A stretch of DNA of 57,097 bases from an uncultured Lachnospiraceae bacterium (GCA_947626395.1 CANQRU010000019.1:1-57097), one strand, 5' to 3'. Counted from the first letter of the stretch, positions 8,863 through 17,706 are shown. Numbers and translations: made by a program. Notes: generated by a model from the letters alone, not told the origin.

Positions 8863-9835
8863 AGCCGTAGATCCCGCGCACGGATACTTCGCCGGATATG
8901 ACTCTCTCAACGTTCCCGTTCTCCCCCCGGACAAGCAGACAGCCGTTTCGGTCGATCCCCTCGCAGACGCCGCGGCGTTCCTTTCCCGGCTCCAGGATCA
9001 TCACCTCGCGGTTCAGGTTCACAAGCCTTTTCATATATTCCTCATGAAGTCCTTCCAGATTGCAGGTGGACATATAAGACTTATAATATGGTTCCATCCG
9101 TTTCATTACGGCTGCCACAATACTTAAGCGGTTAAAGAAATTCCCGCTTTCCAGATACAGAGACGTGGCAGTCCCGCGGATCTCCTCCGGAAATTCGGTC
9201 ATATTCACATTAATGCCGATGCCGACGACTACATAATGGGTCTCCTGCGCCTCCGCGGAAAGCTCCGTCAGGATCCCGACGACCTTTTTCCCCGAGATCA
9301 CGATGTCGTTCGGCCATTTGATGCGGGCAGGCAGCCCGGTGACATCCTCAATCCCGGCAGCCACAGCCATGGCGGCCACCAGGGTCAGAAGCGGCGTCAC
9401 GGACGGACGGATATTCGGACGGAGGACAAGGCTGAACCACAGGCCTTCTCCCGGCGGCGAGACCCAGCTGCGGCCGCGCCTCCCCTTGCCGGCCGTCTGG
9501 CTCTCCGCCAGGACCAGAGTTCCTTCCGGCGCCCCTTTCTCAGCCAGGATCTTCGCCCGGATATTGGTGGAATCCGTTTCTCCGAAGCAATATACCGGAT
9601 TGCCGAGCCAGCGGTCCGCCAGATAATCGCGGCATTCTGTCTCTGTCAGCACGTCCGCCGTCTCCAGGAGGCGATAGCCTCTGTTGCGCACCGCCTCGAT
9701 CCGATAGCCTTCGTCTCTGAGCCTTCCGATCGTCTTCCAGACAGCGGTTCTGGACACGCCCAGGGTCTCGCACAGATGCTGCCCCGATACATAGCCGTCC
9801 GTTTCCTTCAGTTTTCTGATAATCTCCGACTTCAC
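8855..9835 (-). CDS. birA: bifunctional biotin-protein ligase / biotin operon repressor BirA
   Basis: A 326-residue protein with an N-terminal winged helix (residues 1-60: YVSGQHLCETLGVSRTAVW, then LRDEGYRIEAVRNRGYRL) and a biotin ligase domain: GETDSTNIRAK, AGKGRRGRSWVSPPGEGLWF (biotinyl-AMP loop), RIKWPNDIVISGKKVVGIL, and GIGINVNM. The C-terminal SH3-like part ends in VISGEVSVRGIYGYV. The likely start is GTG 9833-9835, five bases after GGAGG; an ATG four codons upstream overlaps the Shine-Dalgarno itself. It should biotinylate carboxylase subunits and repress biotin genes. No biotin genes are in the window. It overlaps mutY by eight bases. Confidence 0.94.
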   Translation of the reverse strand: MKSEIIRKLKETDGYVSGQHLCETLGVSRTAVWKTIGRLRDEGYRIEAVRNRGYRLLETADVLTETECRDYLADRWLGNPVYCFGETDSTNIRAKILAEKGAPEGTLVLAESQTAGKGRRGRSWVSPPGEGLWFSLVLRPNIRPSVTPLLTLVAAMAVAAGIEDVTGLPARIKWPNDIVISGKKVVGILTELSAEAQETHYVVVGIGINVNMTEFPEEIRGTATSLYLESGNFFNRLSIVAAVMKRMEPYYKSYMSTCNLEGLHEEYMKRLVNLNREVMILEPGKERRGVCEGIDRNGCLLVRGENGNVERVISGEVSVRGIYGYV

Positions 9836-9837
9836 CG

Positions 9838-10143
9838 CTACCTCCATATACTGATCGCGCTGACCACAGCCACGGCGATCAGAACTACTGCCAGCAGAAG
9901 CTGGGCCGCGGCGGCTGCCTTCTTGCCGGCAGACCTGCCGCTTATCCGGAATTTGTAGATTCCGTTAAATACATTCAGAGCCGCCGCCAGGGCAAAGATC
10001 ACCGGCAGCAGGATCTGGTTTCCTTCCGGATTCAGGAAGGTGATCACCGCCAGAAGCACGATCAGCGCGCCGATCACAATATGAACCGCATCCATGACCA
10101 GGGACGCGTTGCGCCGTCCCTTCTTCCTTTCCTGACCGTACAT
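9838..10143 (-). CDS. small membrane protein, three predicted spans
   Basis: A 101-residue protein with a basic N-terminus (YGQERKKGRRN) and three hydrophobic segments: IVIGALIVLLAVITFL, ILLPVIFALAAALNVF and AAAAQLLLAVVLIAVAVVSA. It matches my recollection of a small DUF6637-type clostridial family; the function is unknown. It sits three bases after argF and two bases before birA, so it is transcribed with them. Nothing in the sequence ties it to biotin or arginine metabolism. Confidence 0.65.
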   Translation of the reverse strand: MYGQERKKGRRNASLVMDAVHIVIGALIVLLAVITFLNPEGNQILLPVIFALAAALNVFNGIYKFRISGRSAGKKAAAAAQLLLAVVLIAVAVVSAISIWR

Positions 10144-10146
10144 AGA

Positions 10147-11136
10147 TCATACTCCCAATGTGGCGGCCATGACCGCCTTGATCGTATGCATCCGGTTCTC
10201 CGCCTCGTCAAATACCTTCGAATAAGGCGCTTCAAACACTTCGTCGGTGACTTCCATCTCGGAAATACCGAATCTCTCGCCCATCTCTTTGCCGATCTTC
10301 GTCTTCAGATCATGGAAGGAAGGCAGGCAGTGGAGGAAGATCGCTTTTTCACCGGCATTCTTCATGACCGCCGATGTCACTCTGTAGGGAGTCAGATCGT
10401 GGATCCGCTCCTCCCAGACCTCATCCGGCTCTCCCATGGAAACCCACACATCCGTATAGACCACATCGGCCCCCTTCGTTCCGGCCATCACATCGTCGGT
10501 CAGCGTGATCGTCGCCCCGGACGCGGCCGCGTACTCCCGGCACTGCTTCACCAGCTCTTCGGCGGGGAAATATTTCTCAGGCGCGCAGGCCACGAAATCA
10601 AGCCCCATCTTGGAGCAGGCGATCATCAGGGAATTGCCCATATTGTAGCGGGCGTCGCCCATATAGACCAGGCGGATCCCCTTAAGGTGTCCGAAATGCT
10701 CACGGATCGTCAAAAGGTCCGCCAGCATCTGGGTCGGATGGTATTCATTCGTCAGGCCGTTCCAGACCGGCACGCCGGCATGGCGGGCCAGTTCTTCCAC
10801 GATCTCCTGACCATATCCGCGGTACTCGATCCCCTCATAGATCCGGCCGAGAACACGGGCCGTGTCAGCGATGCTCTCCTTCTTGCCGATCTGGGAACTG
10901 ACCGGATCCAGATACGTAGTCCCCATCCCCAGATCATGGGCCGCCACCTCGAAGGAACACCGGGTCCGGGTACTGGTCTTCTCGAAGATCAGCGCCACAT
11001 TCTTGCCTCTGTGGATGTCGACCGGTACGCCCTTTTTCTTCTTGTTCTTAAGCTCCGCCGCCAGATCCAGAAGATAGGCGATCTCTTCCGGTGTGTAATC
11101 CTTAAGCGTCAGAAAATTTCTTCCCTTTAAATCCAT
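10147..11136 (-). CDS. argF: ornithine carbamoyltransferase
   Basis: A 329-residue transferase that forms citrulline from ornithine and carbamoyl phosphate. The carbamoyl-phosphate loop is [18 protein letters not shown] near residue 55, with [13 protein letters not shown] near 135 and the ornithine-side HCLPSF near 268. The start ATG at 11134-11136 has GGAGGAGAG upstream. An in-frame codon 39 bases earlier is rejected because it precedes the ribosome-binding site. No other arginine or deiminase-pathway gene is here, so whether it is biosynthetic or catabolic cannot be settled. The hairpin at 11176-11197 separates it from the SPFH gene. Confidence 0.95.
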   Translation of the reverse strand: MDLKGRNFLTLKDYTPEEIAYLLDLAAELKNKKKKGVPVDIHRGKNVALIFEKTSTRTRCSFEVAAHDLGMGTTYLDPVSSQIGKKESIADTARVLGRIYEGIEYRGYGQEIVEELARHAGVPVWNGLTNEYHPTQMLADLLTIREHFGHLKGIRLVYMGDARYNMGNSLMIACSKMGLDFVACAPEKYFPAEELVKQCREYAAASGATITLTDDVMAGTKGADVVYTDVWVSMGEPDEVWEERIHDLTPYRVTSAVMKNAGEKAIFLHCLPSFHDLKTKIGKEMGERFGISEMEVTDEVFEAPYSKVFDEAENRMHTIKAVMAATLGV

Positions 11137-11175
11137 GTAATTCTCTCCTCCTGAATCATGCCTCTGTAACAACAT

Positions 11176-11197
11176 CGGCTCCCCGAAAGGGGAGCCG
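11176..11197 (-). terminator. strong GNRA-capped hairpin between SPFH gene and argF
   Basis: A perfect 9-bp stem, CGGCTCCCC/GGGGAGCCG, closes on a GAAA tetraloop. On the minus strand it is followed only by ATGTTGTTAC, a poor U-tract, so it may be a weak terminator, an RNA processing or stabilising hairpin, or part of the argF leader. Confidence 0.5.
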
Positions 11198-11227
11198 GAT
11201 ACCCACAGTTTATGCGTCTCCGTTCCT

Positions 11228-11251
11228 CCGGCCAGCTGAGTGACTGGCCGG
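11228..11251 (-). terminator. second hairpin downstream of SPFH gene
   Basis: An 8-bp perfect stem, CCGGCCAG/CTGGCCGG, with an eight-base loop, 20 bases after the SPFH stop codon. There is no U-tract. With the hairpin at 11176-11197 it gives the SPFH message a double 3' structure. Confidence 0.4.
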
Positions 11252-11270
11252 GAACCAAAAGAAGCGTCTT

Positions 11271-12197
11271 CTACTCTTCCTTCGCTACCTCTGCCACCGA
11301 TCTCACCAGGCCCGCAAGCCCCTGTATCTCGGACGGAATGATGATCTTCGTCGCCTTCCCGTCCGCCGCCTTGGCAAATGCTTCCAGGCTCTTAAGCTGA
11401 AGCACGGCGTCGTCCGCGCCCGCTTCCTTGATGAAACGGATGCCGTCCGCAGTCGCCTGCTGGATCTTGATGATCGCCTCCGCCTGGCCTTCCGCCTCGC
11501 GGATTCTCTTCTCCTTCTCCGCCTCTGCGCGAAGGATCGCAGACTCCTTGTCCGCCTCCGCATCCAGGATCGCGGACTGCTTCTTGCCTTCCGCCACAAG
11601 GATCGTGGACCGCTTCTCACCTTCCGCACGGAGGATGGATTCACGGCGCTCACGCTCCGCCTTCATCTGCTTCTCCATGGCGTCCTGGATCGCCGCAGGC
11701 GGAATGATATTCTTAAGCTCCACGCGGTTCACCTTGATGCCCCAGGGATCCGTAGCCACATCCAGCGCCGAGCGCATCTTCGTATTGATGGTCTCTCTGG
11801 ACGTCAGGGTCTGATCCAGCTCCAGATCTCCGATGATATTCCGAAGCGTCGTCGCCGTCAGGTTCTCGATCGCCATGATCGGATTCTCCACGCCGTAAGT
11901 ATAAAGCTTCGGATCCGTGATCTGGAAGAAGACGACCGTATCGATCTTCATCGTAACATTATCCTTCGTGATCACCGGCTGCGGCGGGAAATCCACAACC
12001 TGCTCCTTAAGGATCACTCTCTTGGCAATGCGGTCGATAAACGGCATCTTCACATGAAGGCCCACCGACCAGGTCGCCAGATACGCGCCCAGGCGCTCAA
12101 CGATCACCGCATTGGCCTGCGGCACGATCTTAACGCAGGACGAAAGCACCAGAAGAATGATAACTAATAAAATAAGTACGCCTATCAACGGTCCCAT
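11271..12197 (-). CDS. SPFH/band-7 membrane scaffold protein (stomatin/QmcA-like)
   Basis: A 308-residue stomatin-like protein: an N-terminal membrane anchor ([19 protein letters not shown]), the SPFH domain ([39 protein letters not shown]), then a long Ala/Glu/Lys-rich coiled coil (residues 175-250, repeated AEGEK/AEAEKE units) and a C-terminal hydrophobic patch. Such proteins oligomerise on membranes and organise microdomains, often with NfeD partners. The NfeD gene lies one base upstream, and this gene's AGGAGG lies inside it. The pair is a standard module. The client protein is unknown. Confidence 0.9.
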   Translation of the reverse strand: MGPLIGVLILLVIILLVLSSCVKIVPQANAVIVERLGAYLATWSVGLHVKMPFIDRIAKRVILKEQVVDFPPQPVITKDNVTMKIDTVVFFQITDPKLYTYGVENPIMAIENLTATTLRNIIGDLELDQTLTSRETINTKMRSALDVATDPWGIKVNRVELKNIIPPAAIQDAMEKQMKAERERRESILRAEGEKRSTILVAEGKKQSAILDAEADKESAILRAEAEKEKRIREAEGQAEAIIKIQQATADGIRFIKEAGADDAVLQLKSLEAFAKAADGKATKIIIPSEIQGLAGLVRSVAEVAKEE

Positions 12198-12198
12198 A

Positions 12199-12639
12199 CT
12201 ACATTACCTCCTGTTCTTGTTTGACGATCAGTTTCACTCCCCTGACCCCCTGAATCACTACCATCGTTCCTTCCGGATATACATCCTTATCCTCACTGGC
12301 GCGGGCCGTCCATTCCTGTCCGCCTACTATAGCCCTGCCGGTGCCCAGTTCATTATTGATCTCCTGGATCACCCTGGCCGTACGCCCGATCAGGCCCTCC
12401 ACATTGGTCCGCGACGTCCGTTTGTTCAGATACTTCGCTGCCCATGGTCTTGTAAAGAACAGAAGCAGAAACGACACGATCACGAATACCGTCAGCTGGA
12501 TCTCCACGCCTGCGCCGAAAAGGGACAGGATGAACGCCACCAGCGCGCCGCCCGCGAACCAGATGGTCGTCAGCGCCAGCGTCGCCAGTTCGATCCCGAT
12601 CAGAACGACAAAGAAAATAAGCCAATAAATGGATGCCAA
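12199..12639 (-). CDS. NfeD-like membrane protein, partner of SPFH protein
   Basis: A 146-residue protein with three or four N-terminal membrane segments (IYWLIFFVVLIGIELATLAL, TIWFAGGALVAFILSLFG, QLTVFVIVSFLLLFF) and a C-terminal OB-fold domain (LIGRTARVIQEINNELGTGRA ending LKLIVKQEQ-like). This is the short NfeD form without the protease domain. The start codon appears to be TTG (12637-12639), eight bases after GGGGGA. It is first in a two-gene operon with the SPFH gene behind the promoter at 12686-12714. Confidence 0.82.
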   Translation of the reverse strand: MASIYWLIFFVVLIGIELATLALTTIWFAGGALVAFILSLFGAGVEIQLTVFVIVSFLLLFFTRPWAAKYLNKRTSRTNVEGLIGRTARVIQEINNELGTGRAIVGGQEWTARASEDKDVYPEGTMVVIQGVRGVKLIVKQEQEVM

Positions 12640-12685
12640 TTCCGATTCCCCCTGTCATTTAATATGGACAATATACTCCTTTTAT

Positions 12686-12714
12686 ATTATAAAAGAAATT
12701 CTGCCTGAATTCAA
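12686..12714 (-). promoter_or_regulatory. predicted sigma-A promoter of NfeD-SPFH operon
   Basis: On the minus strand TTGAAT (12709-12714) and TATAAT (12686-12691) are 17 bases apart, about 45 bases before the nfeD start. Confidence 0.75.
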
Positions 12715-12783
12715 CATTTTTCTTAAAATTCCATCGAAATCCCGGCTATGACAGTAAAACAGGCTCTGCGCCTGCAAAACGCG

Positions 12784-13581
12784 TCAGCGCCCCGCCATAT
12801 GCCGCCTCTGGCGCGCGGTCTCATACATCAGTATCGACGACGCCACCGCCGCGTTCAGGGACTCTACCTGCCCCAGCATCGGAATGCGGACGCGCACATC
12901 CGCCATATCCGCCGCCTGACGGCTTAAACCGGCCGCTTCATTGCCGATCAGGAAGCCGACCGGGCCGGTATAATCCTCCGTATCATACTCCACGCTTCCC
13001 TGCAGATGGGCCGCAGCCAGGCGGATCCCCGCTCGTTTCATCTCTTCCATAACCGCCGCAAGATCATCCGCCCGGTAAAACGGCACCCGGAAAATGGATC
13101 CCATCGTGGACCGGATCACCTTCGGGCTGTAGATATCCGCAGTATGGCTGTCCATAATGACCCCCGTGACGCCGGCTCCTTCTCCGGCGCGCAGGATCGT
13201 CCCCAGATTGCCCGGATCCTGGATCGTCTCCAGAACCATCAAAAGCGCCGGTTCCGGCCGCGACAGAATGTCTGAAAGCGTATACCGGTACTGCTTTACG
13301 ACCGCCAGGACTCCCTGCGGAGTCTGGGTATCGGACATGGTCCTAAGGACCTCGTCCGTGACCGTGTCCACCAGGCCGTTCCCGGCCGCGAGGCCTGCGG
13401 AACCATTTTCACGCAGGAACTTCTCCGTGGCGTAAACATGCACAAGCCTGTCCTTCGGAACCTCCGAAAACATCCGCGGTCCTTCCACCACGAAGACGCC
13501 TTCTTCATTCCGGTACCGGGCTTTCTTCGTCAGGGCCGCTACTTCTTTCACCCGCCTGTTGGCGGTGCTTGCGATCATCAT
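12784..13581 (-). CDS. TrmH/SpoU family RNA 2'-O-methyltransferase
   Basis: A 265-residue SPOUT methyltransferase. The N-terminal substrate-binding part is STANRRVKEVAALTKKARYR..EGVFVVEGPRM. The knotted domain shows ETIQDPGNLGTILRAGEGAG (motif 1), FLIGNEAAGLS (motif 2) and IPMLGQVESLNAAVASSILM (motif 3). The target is probably 23S rRNA, as in RlmB-like enzymes, but it cannot be read. The start ATG 13579-13581 overlaps the nadE stop (ATGA), which implies coupled translation. A longer frame into nadE is rejected as it carries no family sequence. Confidence 0.9.
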   Translation of the reverse strand: MMIASTANRRVKEVAALTKKARYRNEEGVFVVEGPRMFSEVPKDRLVHVYATEKFLRENGSAGLAAGNGLVDTVTDEVLRTMSDTQTPQGVLAVVKQYRYTLSDILSRPEPALLMVLETIQDPGNLGTILRAGEGAGVTGVIMDSHTADIYSPKVIRSTMGSIFRVPFYRADDLAAVMEEMKRAGIRLAAAHLQGSVEYDTEDYTGPVGFLIGNEAAGLSRQAADMADVRVRIPMLGQVESLNAAVASSILMYETARQRRHMAGR

Positions 13582-15617
13582 AGCGAATCCATCTCCTCCA
13601 TCCAGATACGGCTGACCGCGTCGCTCGGCATCCGCAGGTCGCCTCTCGGCGACAGCGCCACGCTTCCCACCTTCGGGCCGTCCGGCAGACAGGACCGCTT
13701 GAACTGCTGGGAGAAGAACCTTCGGTAAAAGGTCCGGAGCCATTTTTTGATCACCTCAGGCTCGTATGCGCCGGCGAAAGCCGCCAGCGCCATCCGATAG
13801 ATCCTGGCAGGTCCGTAACCGAAGCGAAGCATATGATACAGGAAGAAATCGTGCAGTTCGTAAGGCCCTACCAGATCCTCCGTCTTCTGGGAGATCTTCC
13901 CGCCTTCCTCCGGAGGCAGAAGCTCCGGGCTTACCGGTGTGTCCAGCACATCCATAAGAACCCCGCTTAACTCCTTCTCCCCGCAGGTATCCGCGTAATA
14001 CCGCACCAGATGGCGCACCAGCGTCTTCGGCACCGATGCGTTGACGCCATACATGGACATATGGTCGCCGTTGTAGGTGGCCCAGCCCAGCGCCAGCTCC
14101 GACATATCGCCGGTTCCGATGACCATGCCGTTCTCCTGGTTGGCGATATCCATAAGGATCTGGGTCCGTTCGCGGGCCTGGCTGTTCTCGTAGGTCACAT
14201 CGTGACTGTCCGGATCGTGTCCGATATCTTTAAAATGCTGCGTCACTGCCGCGCGGATATCGATCTCGCGAAGCGACGCTCCCAGCTTCTTCGTCATAAC
14301 GCTGGCGTTATGGTAGGTCCGGTCCGTGGTGCCGAAGCACGGCATCGTAACGGCAATGATCTTCTTCCTGTCAATCCCCAGCAGATCAAAGGCCCTGGCC
14401 GTTACCAGAAGGGCCAGCGTCGAATCCAGACCGCCGGAGATCCCAAGGACCGCGCATTTCGTGCCGGTGTGCTCCAGACGCTTTTTAAGGCCCAGGGACT
14501 GGATATTCAGGATCTCCTCGCAGCGCTTGTTCCTCTCCCCCGCGTCGTGGGGCACAAAAGGCGCCGGATCAATGAAGCGACAAAGCGAAAGCCGTTCCGG
14601 GTTCAAATGGAAGGGCACTGTCAGATAACGCGGAGAACATTCCACCGATCCCCATCCCGTCATGCCGGCGCAGCTGTCCGCGCCGCTCCTGGCCGTCTGC
14701 TGCGTCCGCCCGTCGCATCCATAACCGCGCTCAGCGCCCGCGTTCCGGGCGGGCAGGCCGGGCAGGCTTCCCGGATACGTATTCATCCTTCTCCGTTCGC
14801 TCTTAAGCCTCCACAGATCCATATCCGCGTACGTGATCCCGGTGGAAAACCGTTTCGCCTCGGCAAGTACGGTTCCGTTCTCGGCAATCATATTATGGCC
14901 GCCGAATACCAGGTCCTGAGACGACTCCCCTTCTCCGGCGCTGGCGTAAATATAGCCGCACACGAGACGTCCGGACTGACCGCTTACCAGCGATCTGCGG
15001 TAATCGTCCTTGCCGACCGTCTCCACGCTGGCCGAACTGTTGACGACCACCGTCGCGCCCGCCAGGGCATGGCCGATACTGGGCGGACTGACGACCCAGA
15101 GATCCTCGCAGACCTCCGCGGACACCTTCAGCTCCGGGATCTCCCCGCACGCAAACAGCAGGCGCGAGCCCATGGGGATCCGCTCCCCCAGAAAATCCAC
15201 CCAGGCCGGAATCTCATTTCCGCGGGCAAAATATCTGCCCTCATAATACTCCGAATAGTTGGGGATATGCAGCTTGGGCACAAGTCCCAGCACTTTTCCG
15301 CCGCTTATGGCCGCCGCTGCATTATAAAGGCGTCCACCCATCTCCCAGGGAAGCCCTACGAAGGCCAGCAGATCCATCTGCTTCGTGGCCGCCGCCAGCA
15401 TTGCCAGCGTCTTCTTCGCCTCGCTTAAAAGCCTGTCCTGCAGAAACAGGTCATTGCAGGTGTAGGCCGTGATGCAAAGCTCCGGAAATACGATCAGCTT
15501 CGCTTTGTTTTCCGCGCCCTCGCGCATCAGCTCCAGAATCCGCTCTCCATTATAGACCGGATCCGCCACGCGGATCTTCGGCGTCGCGGCCGCGACGCGG
15601 ATGTATCCCTGATCCAT
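13578..15617 (-). CDS. nadE: glutamine-dependent NAD+ synthetase
   Basis: A 679-residue two-domain enzyme. The N-terminal nitrilase-type glutaminase has Glu in VFPELCITAYTCND, Lys in VPKLHIPNY and Cys in SAEVCEDLWVV. The C-terminal synthetase has the PP-loop LGISGGLDSTLALLV and TYENSQARERTQILMDIAN. It makes NAD+ from deamido-NAD, glutamine and ATP. Between the domains, about residues 275-330 (plus-strand 14620-14800), lies a Gly/Arg/Ala-rich insert not usual in the family. RBS AAAGGA precedes the ATG at 15615-15617. It is cotranscribed with the SpoU methyltransferase and divergent from the Rrf2 gene. Confidence 0.95.
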   Translation of the reverse strand: MDQGYIRVAAATPKIRVADPVYNGERILELMREGAENKAKLIVFPELCITAYTCNDLFLQDRLLSEAKKTLAMLAAATKQMDLLAFVGLPWEMGGRLYNAAAAISGGKVLGLVPKLHIPNYSEYYEGRYFARGNEIPAWVDFLGERIPMGSRLLFACGEIPELKVSAEVCEDLWVVSPPSIGHALAGATVVVNSSASVETVGKDDYRRSLVSGQSGRLVCGYIYASAGEGESSQDLVFGGHNMIAENGTVLAEAKRFSTGITYADMDLWRLKSERRRMNTYPGSLPGLPARNAGAERGYGCDGRTQQTARSGADSCAGMTGWGSVECSPRYLTVPFHLNPERLSLCRFIDPAPFVPHDAGERNKRCEEILNIQSLGLKKRLEHTGTKCAVLGISGGLDSTLALLVTARAFDLLGIDRKKIIAVTMPCFGTTDRTYHNASVMTKKLGASLREIDIRAAVTQHFKDIGHDPDSHDVTYENSQARERTQILMDIANQENGMVIGTGDMSELALGWATYNGDHMSMYGVNASVPKTLVRHLVRYYADTCGEKELSGVLMDVLDTPVSPELLPPEEGGKISQKTEDLVGPYELHDFFLYHMLRFGYGPARIYRMALAAFAGAYEPEVIKKWLRTFYRRFFSQQFKRSCLPDGPKVGSVALSPRGDLRMPSDAVSRIWMEEMDSL

Positions 15618-15800
15618 GATATCGTTCCTTTCTGTCTTTCCGTATGTTCACAGAATCTGCGAAACGTGTTTCCCCGCCAGTCCCATGACACGACTTTTCA
15701 TCAGAATCCGTTCGTTTTTGCCTGCAGAATGCAGTTTTCCGCAGAATCCCACGATTCTTTCCTGGGGATAGTATACAACGTTTCCCTGGAAAATGGAAGT

Positions 15801-15829
15801 TTGACTTTTCGTTTCATTTCGTGTAGAAT
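15801..15829 (+). promoter_or_regulatory. predicted sigma-A promoter of Rrf2 regulator gene
   Basis: TTGACT (15801-15806) and TAGAAT (15824-15829) with a 17-base spacer. Transcription would start at about 15836, the first base of the dispersed repeat at 15836-15869, so that repeat forms the 5' end of the message. Confidence 0.7.
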
Positions 15830-15835
15830 ACAAAC

Positions 15836-15869
15836 AGGGCGTCATTGGCGCTCTTCTTGTATGGAAATA
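15836..15869 (+). repeat. dispersed 34-base repeat, copy 1
   Basis: A 34-base unit beginning AGGGCGTCATTGG and ending CTTGTATGGAAATA. It matches the copies at 46808-46841 (30/34) and 46847-46880, and a more diverged tandem pair at 24762-24823. It lies in the leader of the Rrf2 gene. Confidence 0.75.
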
Positions 15870-15890
15870 TTAGAATCGAGGCACAACAGC

Positions 15891-16328
15891 ATGATGAAGA
15901 TCTCGACCAAGGGCCAGTACGCCCTTCGTATGATGGTAGAATTCGCACTGCATCCCAATGAATGCACCACGCTCAGCCAGGTGGCCGCCAGACACGATCT
16001 CTCGGACAAATATCTGGAGCAGATCGTGGCCGTACTGGTGCGGGCCGGCTATGTCGCCAGCGTCCGCGGCGCCAAAGGCGGCTATATGCTGACGAAGGAC
16101 CCGTCTGAATACACCGCCGGCATGATCCTGCGGCTAATGGAAGGCGATCTTGCGCCGGTGGCCTGCTTAAGCGGCGACGCGGAACCGCAGTGCAAGCACT
16201 GGGACACCTGCTCCACTCTGTCGCTCTGGAAACGGATCGACGACGCGATCAGCCAGGTAGTGGATCATGTGACGCTGGCCGACCTTGTAAACGACCAGCT
16301 TCAAAAGCCGGGATATACACCTCAGTAA
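15891..16328 (+). CDS. Rrf2 family transcriptional regulator with three-Cys cluster motif
   Basis: A 145-residue regulator. The N-terminal winged helix reads MKISTKGQYALRMMVEFA, SQVAARHDLSDKYLEQIVAVL, and YVASVRGAKGGYML. The C-terminal part has three Cys, in CLSGDAEPQC followed by KHWDTC (spacing C-x8-C-x5-C), then LWKRIDDAI. Fe-S-binding Rrf2 proteins such as IscR have a comparable trio; CymR-type members lack it. An Fe-S or redox sensor is therefore inferred. In Firmicutes such genes usually precede a cysteine desulfurase, but here it stands alone, divergent from nadE. ATG 15891 is preferred (GAGG ~10 bases upstream); ATG 15894 is the alternative. Confidence 0.85.
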   Translation: MMKISTKGQYALRMMVEFALHPNECTTLSQVAARHDLSDKYLEQIVAVLVRAGYVASVRGAKGGYMLTKDPSEYTAGMILRLMEGDLAPVACLSGDAEPQCKHWDTCSTLSLWKRIDDAISQVVDHVTLADLVNDQLQKPGYTPQ

Positions 16329-16352
16329 GGAAGTGTATTCCCGGCTTTTATT
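16303..16352 (+). terminator. terminator overlapping the end of the Rrf2 gene
   Basis: AAAAGCCGGGA (16303-16313) pairs with TCCCGGCTTTT (16339-16349), an 11-bp stem that can extend through TATACAC/GTGTA, followed by ATTT. The left arm is inside the last codons of the regulator gene. Confidence 0.75.
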
Positions 16353-16396
16353 TCCATGTGTGCTTCTCCCCTGCTCGCTCTCCGGCTCCCGAAGGC

Positions 16397-16804
16397 TTAT
16401 TCTTCCTCTTCCGGATCCTCCGGCAATGCTGTCAGGTCGAACACAGCCAGATTCGGGTTGTCCGCCTCCGCGTCGGCAAACGCTTTCCGTACCTTTCGAA
16501 AATACTTCTTAGCGTCGAAATGCTCCTGCCCCTGCCGCAAAACGCGCCGCGGCCCATCGTCTTCTCCGCCGGCCGGAGCCGCCATCTGCCGCGCTGTCTC
16601 CTGCAGATCCTCCGGAATCACCGGGATCTCGATCCCCACCGCCGTCGGTTCGGCAATATCGGTCAGACAGTCATAAAGGGCGTCCAGATTATGCCCGTAA
16701 TATTCCGGAAAAGCCATCTTCTCCGCAATATATTCATGGATCTCTCTTCTCGTAAACGCGGCCGCGGATGCGGGGCCGCCGAAGTCAAGCGTGATCTTTC
16801 TCAT
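16397..16804 (-). CDS. barstar family ribonuclease inhibitor (immunity protein)
   Basis: A 135-residue cytoplasmic inhibitor. The first ~75 residues match barstar: MRKITLDFGG, EIHEYIAEKMAFPEYYGHNLDALYDCL (barnase-binding helix and loop) and AVGIEIPV. The barstar core is about 90 residues; this protein adds an Ala/Gly/Asp-rich stretch and an acidic C-terminus (ALPEDPEEEE). Its start overlaps the end of the barnase-like gene by four bases, which ensures inhibitor is made with the nuclease. It should neutralise any of the RNase left in the cytoplasm. Confidence 0.92.
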   Translation of the reverse strand: MRKITLDFGGPASAAAFTRREIHEYIAEKMAFPEYYGHNLDALYDCLTDIAEPTAVGIEIPVIPEDLQETARQMAAPAGGEDDGPRRVLRQGQEHFDAKKYFRKVRKAFADAEADNPNLAVFDLTALPEDPEEEE

Positions 16805-17586
16805 TCCACCGGACCCTCCTCGTCATACAAAAGTTCGAAATTCTCATAATGATCCTCCGAATAATACACCAGGCCGTCGTCGCTGAATACGATCCGCTCA
16901 CCTCCGCGGTATCCGCCGTCGTAATTAATGTCGCACTCATAATAACTGCGACCCTTCTTCTTAGGAAGGAGTCCCTCTCGGTTTCCGAACTGATCGCCGC
17001 CAATGCTCATTCCCGGGGCAATTTCCCACAGGTTTCCTTTGCCGGAATCCCATCCCTGATCACGGGCTTCATTCTTCGTAATATAATTGGGCGGAAGCTC
17101 ATTATAGAGATGAATATAAAGCGCCACATGGTCCCGGTCGCTGTATTCTTCTCCGAACTCGACGGACAGTTCTTCATTCGCAGCGGTTTCTTCAGCCCCT
17201 GCGTTTCCGCTCTCCGCCAGGTTTTCGGCAGGCTGATCTTCTTTCGCGGCATCCGTAGTCTTGATCTCTGCCTCCGAAACATCCGCGATCCCGCTCTTGG
17301 TCTCCGCATCGGACACGGTCTCGGTCTCTGCACTTCCAGTCTCCGTCTCCGCAGTCCCCAGGATATCTTCCGCAAATCCATCGACGATCTCACCGCCGAT
17401 CTCTTCCTCCACCGATTCCAGCGCATCCTCGCCCATATCGGCAGCTATGGAATCCAGTATCTCCTCGCCGATGGACTGGACCGCACCATCACCGGAGCCG
17501 CATCCGCCCAGCACCAGGCTGACCGATAAAAGCAGCGCCCACAAAAGCGCCGCACGCCGCTTCCAAACCATTTTCCAACCGTTCAT
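16801..17586 (-). CDS. lipoprotein-anchored barnase-family ribonuclease
   Basis: A 261-residue secreted RNase. Residues 1-28 are a lipoprotein signal (KRRAALLWALLLSVSLVLGG) with lipid-accepting Cys29 in LGGCGSG. A Glu/Asp/Ala-rich linker (residues 30-150, many ETE and EE units) leads to a barnase domain (about 155-261) with LPPNYITKNEARDQGWD, GKGNLWEIAPGMSIGG, and QFGNREGLLP. The catalytic set is kept: Glu in YYECDINY, two Arg in YRGGERIV and His in SEDHYENF. The start ATG 17584-17586 has AGGAG upstream; an earlier in-frame codon has none. Membrane tethering on a long acidic linker suggests surface display of the nuclease, for RNA scavenging or antagonism of neighbours. Barstar is encoded directly downstream. 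Confidence 0.92.
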   Translation of the reverse strand: MNGWKMVWKRRAALLWALLLSVSLVLGGCGSGDGAVQSIGEEILDSIAADMGEDALESVEEEIGGEIVDGFAEDILGTAETETGSAETETVSDAETKSGIADVSEAEIKTTDAAKEDQPAENLAESGNAGAEETAANEELSVEFGEEYSDRDHVALYIHLYNELPPNYITKNEARDQGWDSGKGNLWEIAPGMSIGGDQFGNREGLLPKKKGRSYYECDINYDGGYRGGERIVFSDDGLVYYSEDHYENFELLYDEEGPVE

Positions 17587-17706
17587 CCCCGCATCTCCTG
17601 TCTGTTTTCTATTCGCGATATGCCGCCTGTCCCGCCGCGTCACACCGCCGCACAGACCACAGATTTACTATAAAATTTCACCCGCGCGATGTCAAGAATT
17701 TTTCTA

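Noticed and set aside
14010-15428. 472-codon plus-strand open frame
   Set aside because: Antisense to nadE, which has full motif support; no family features.
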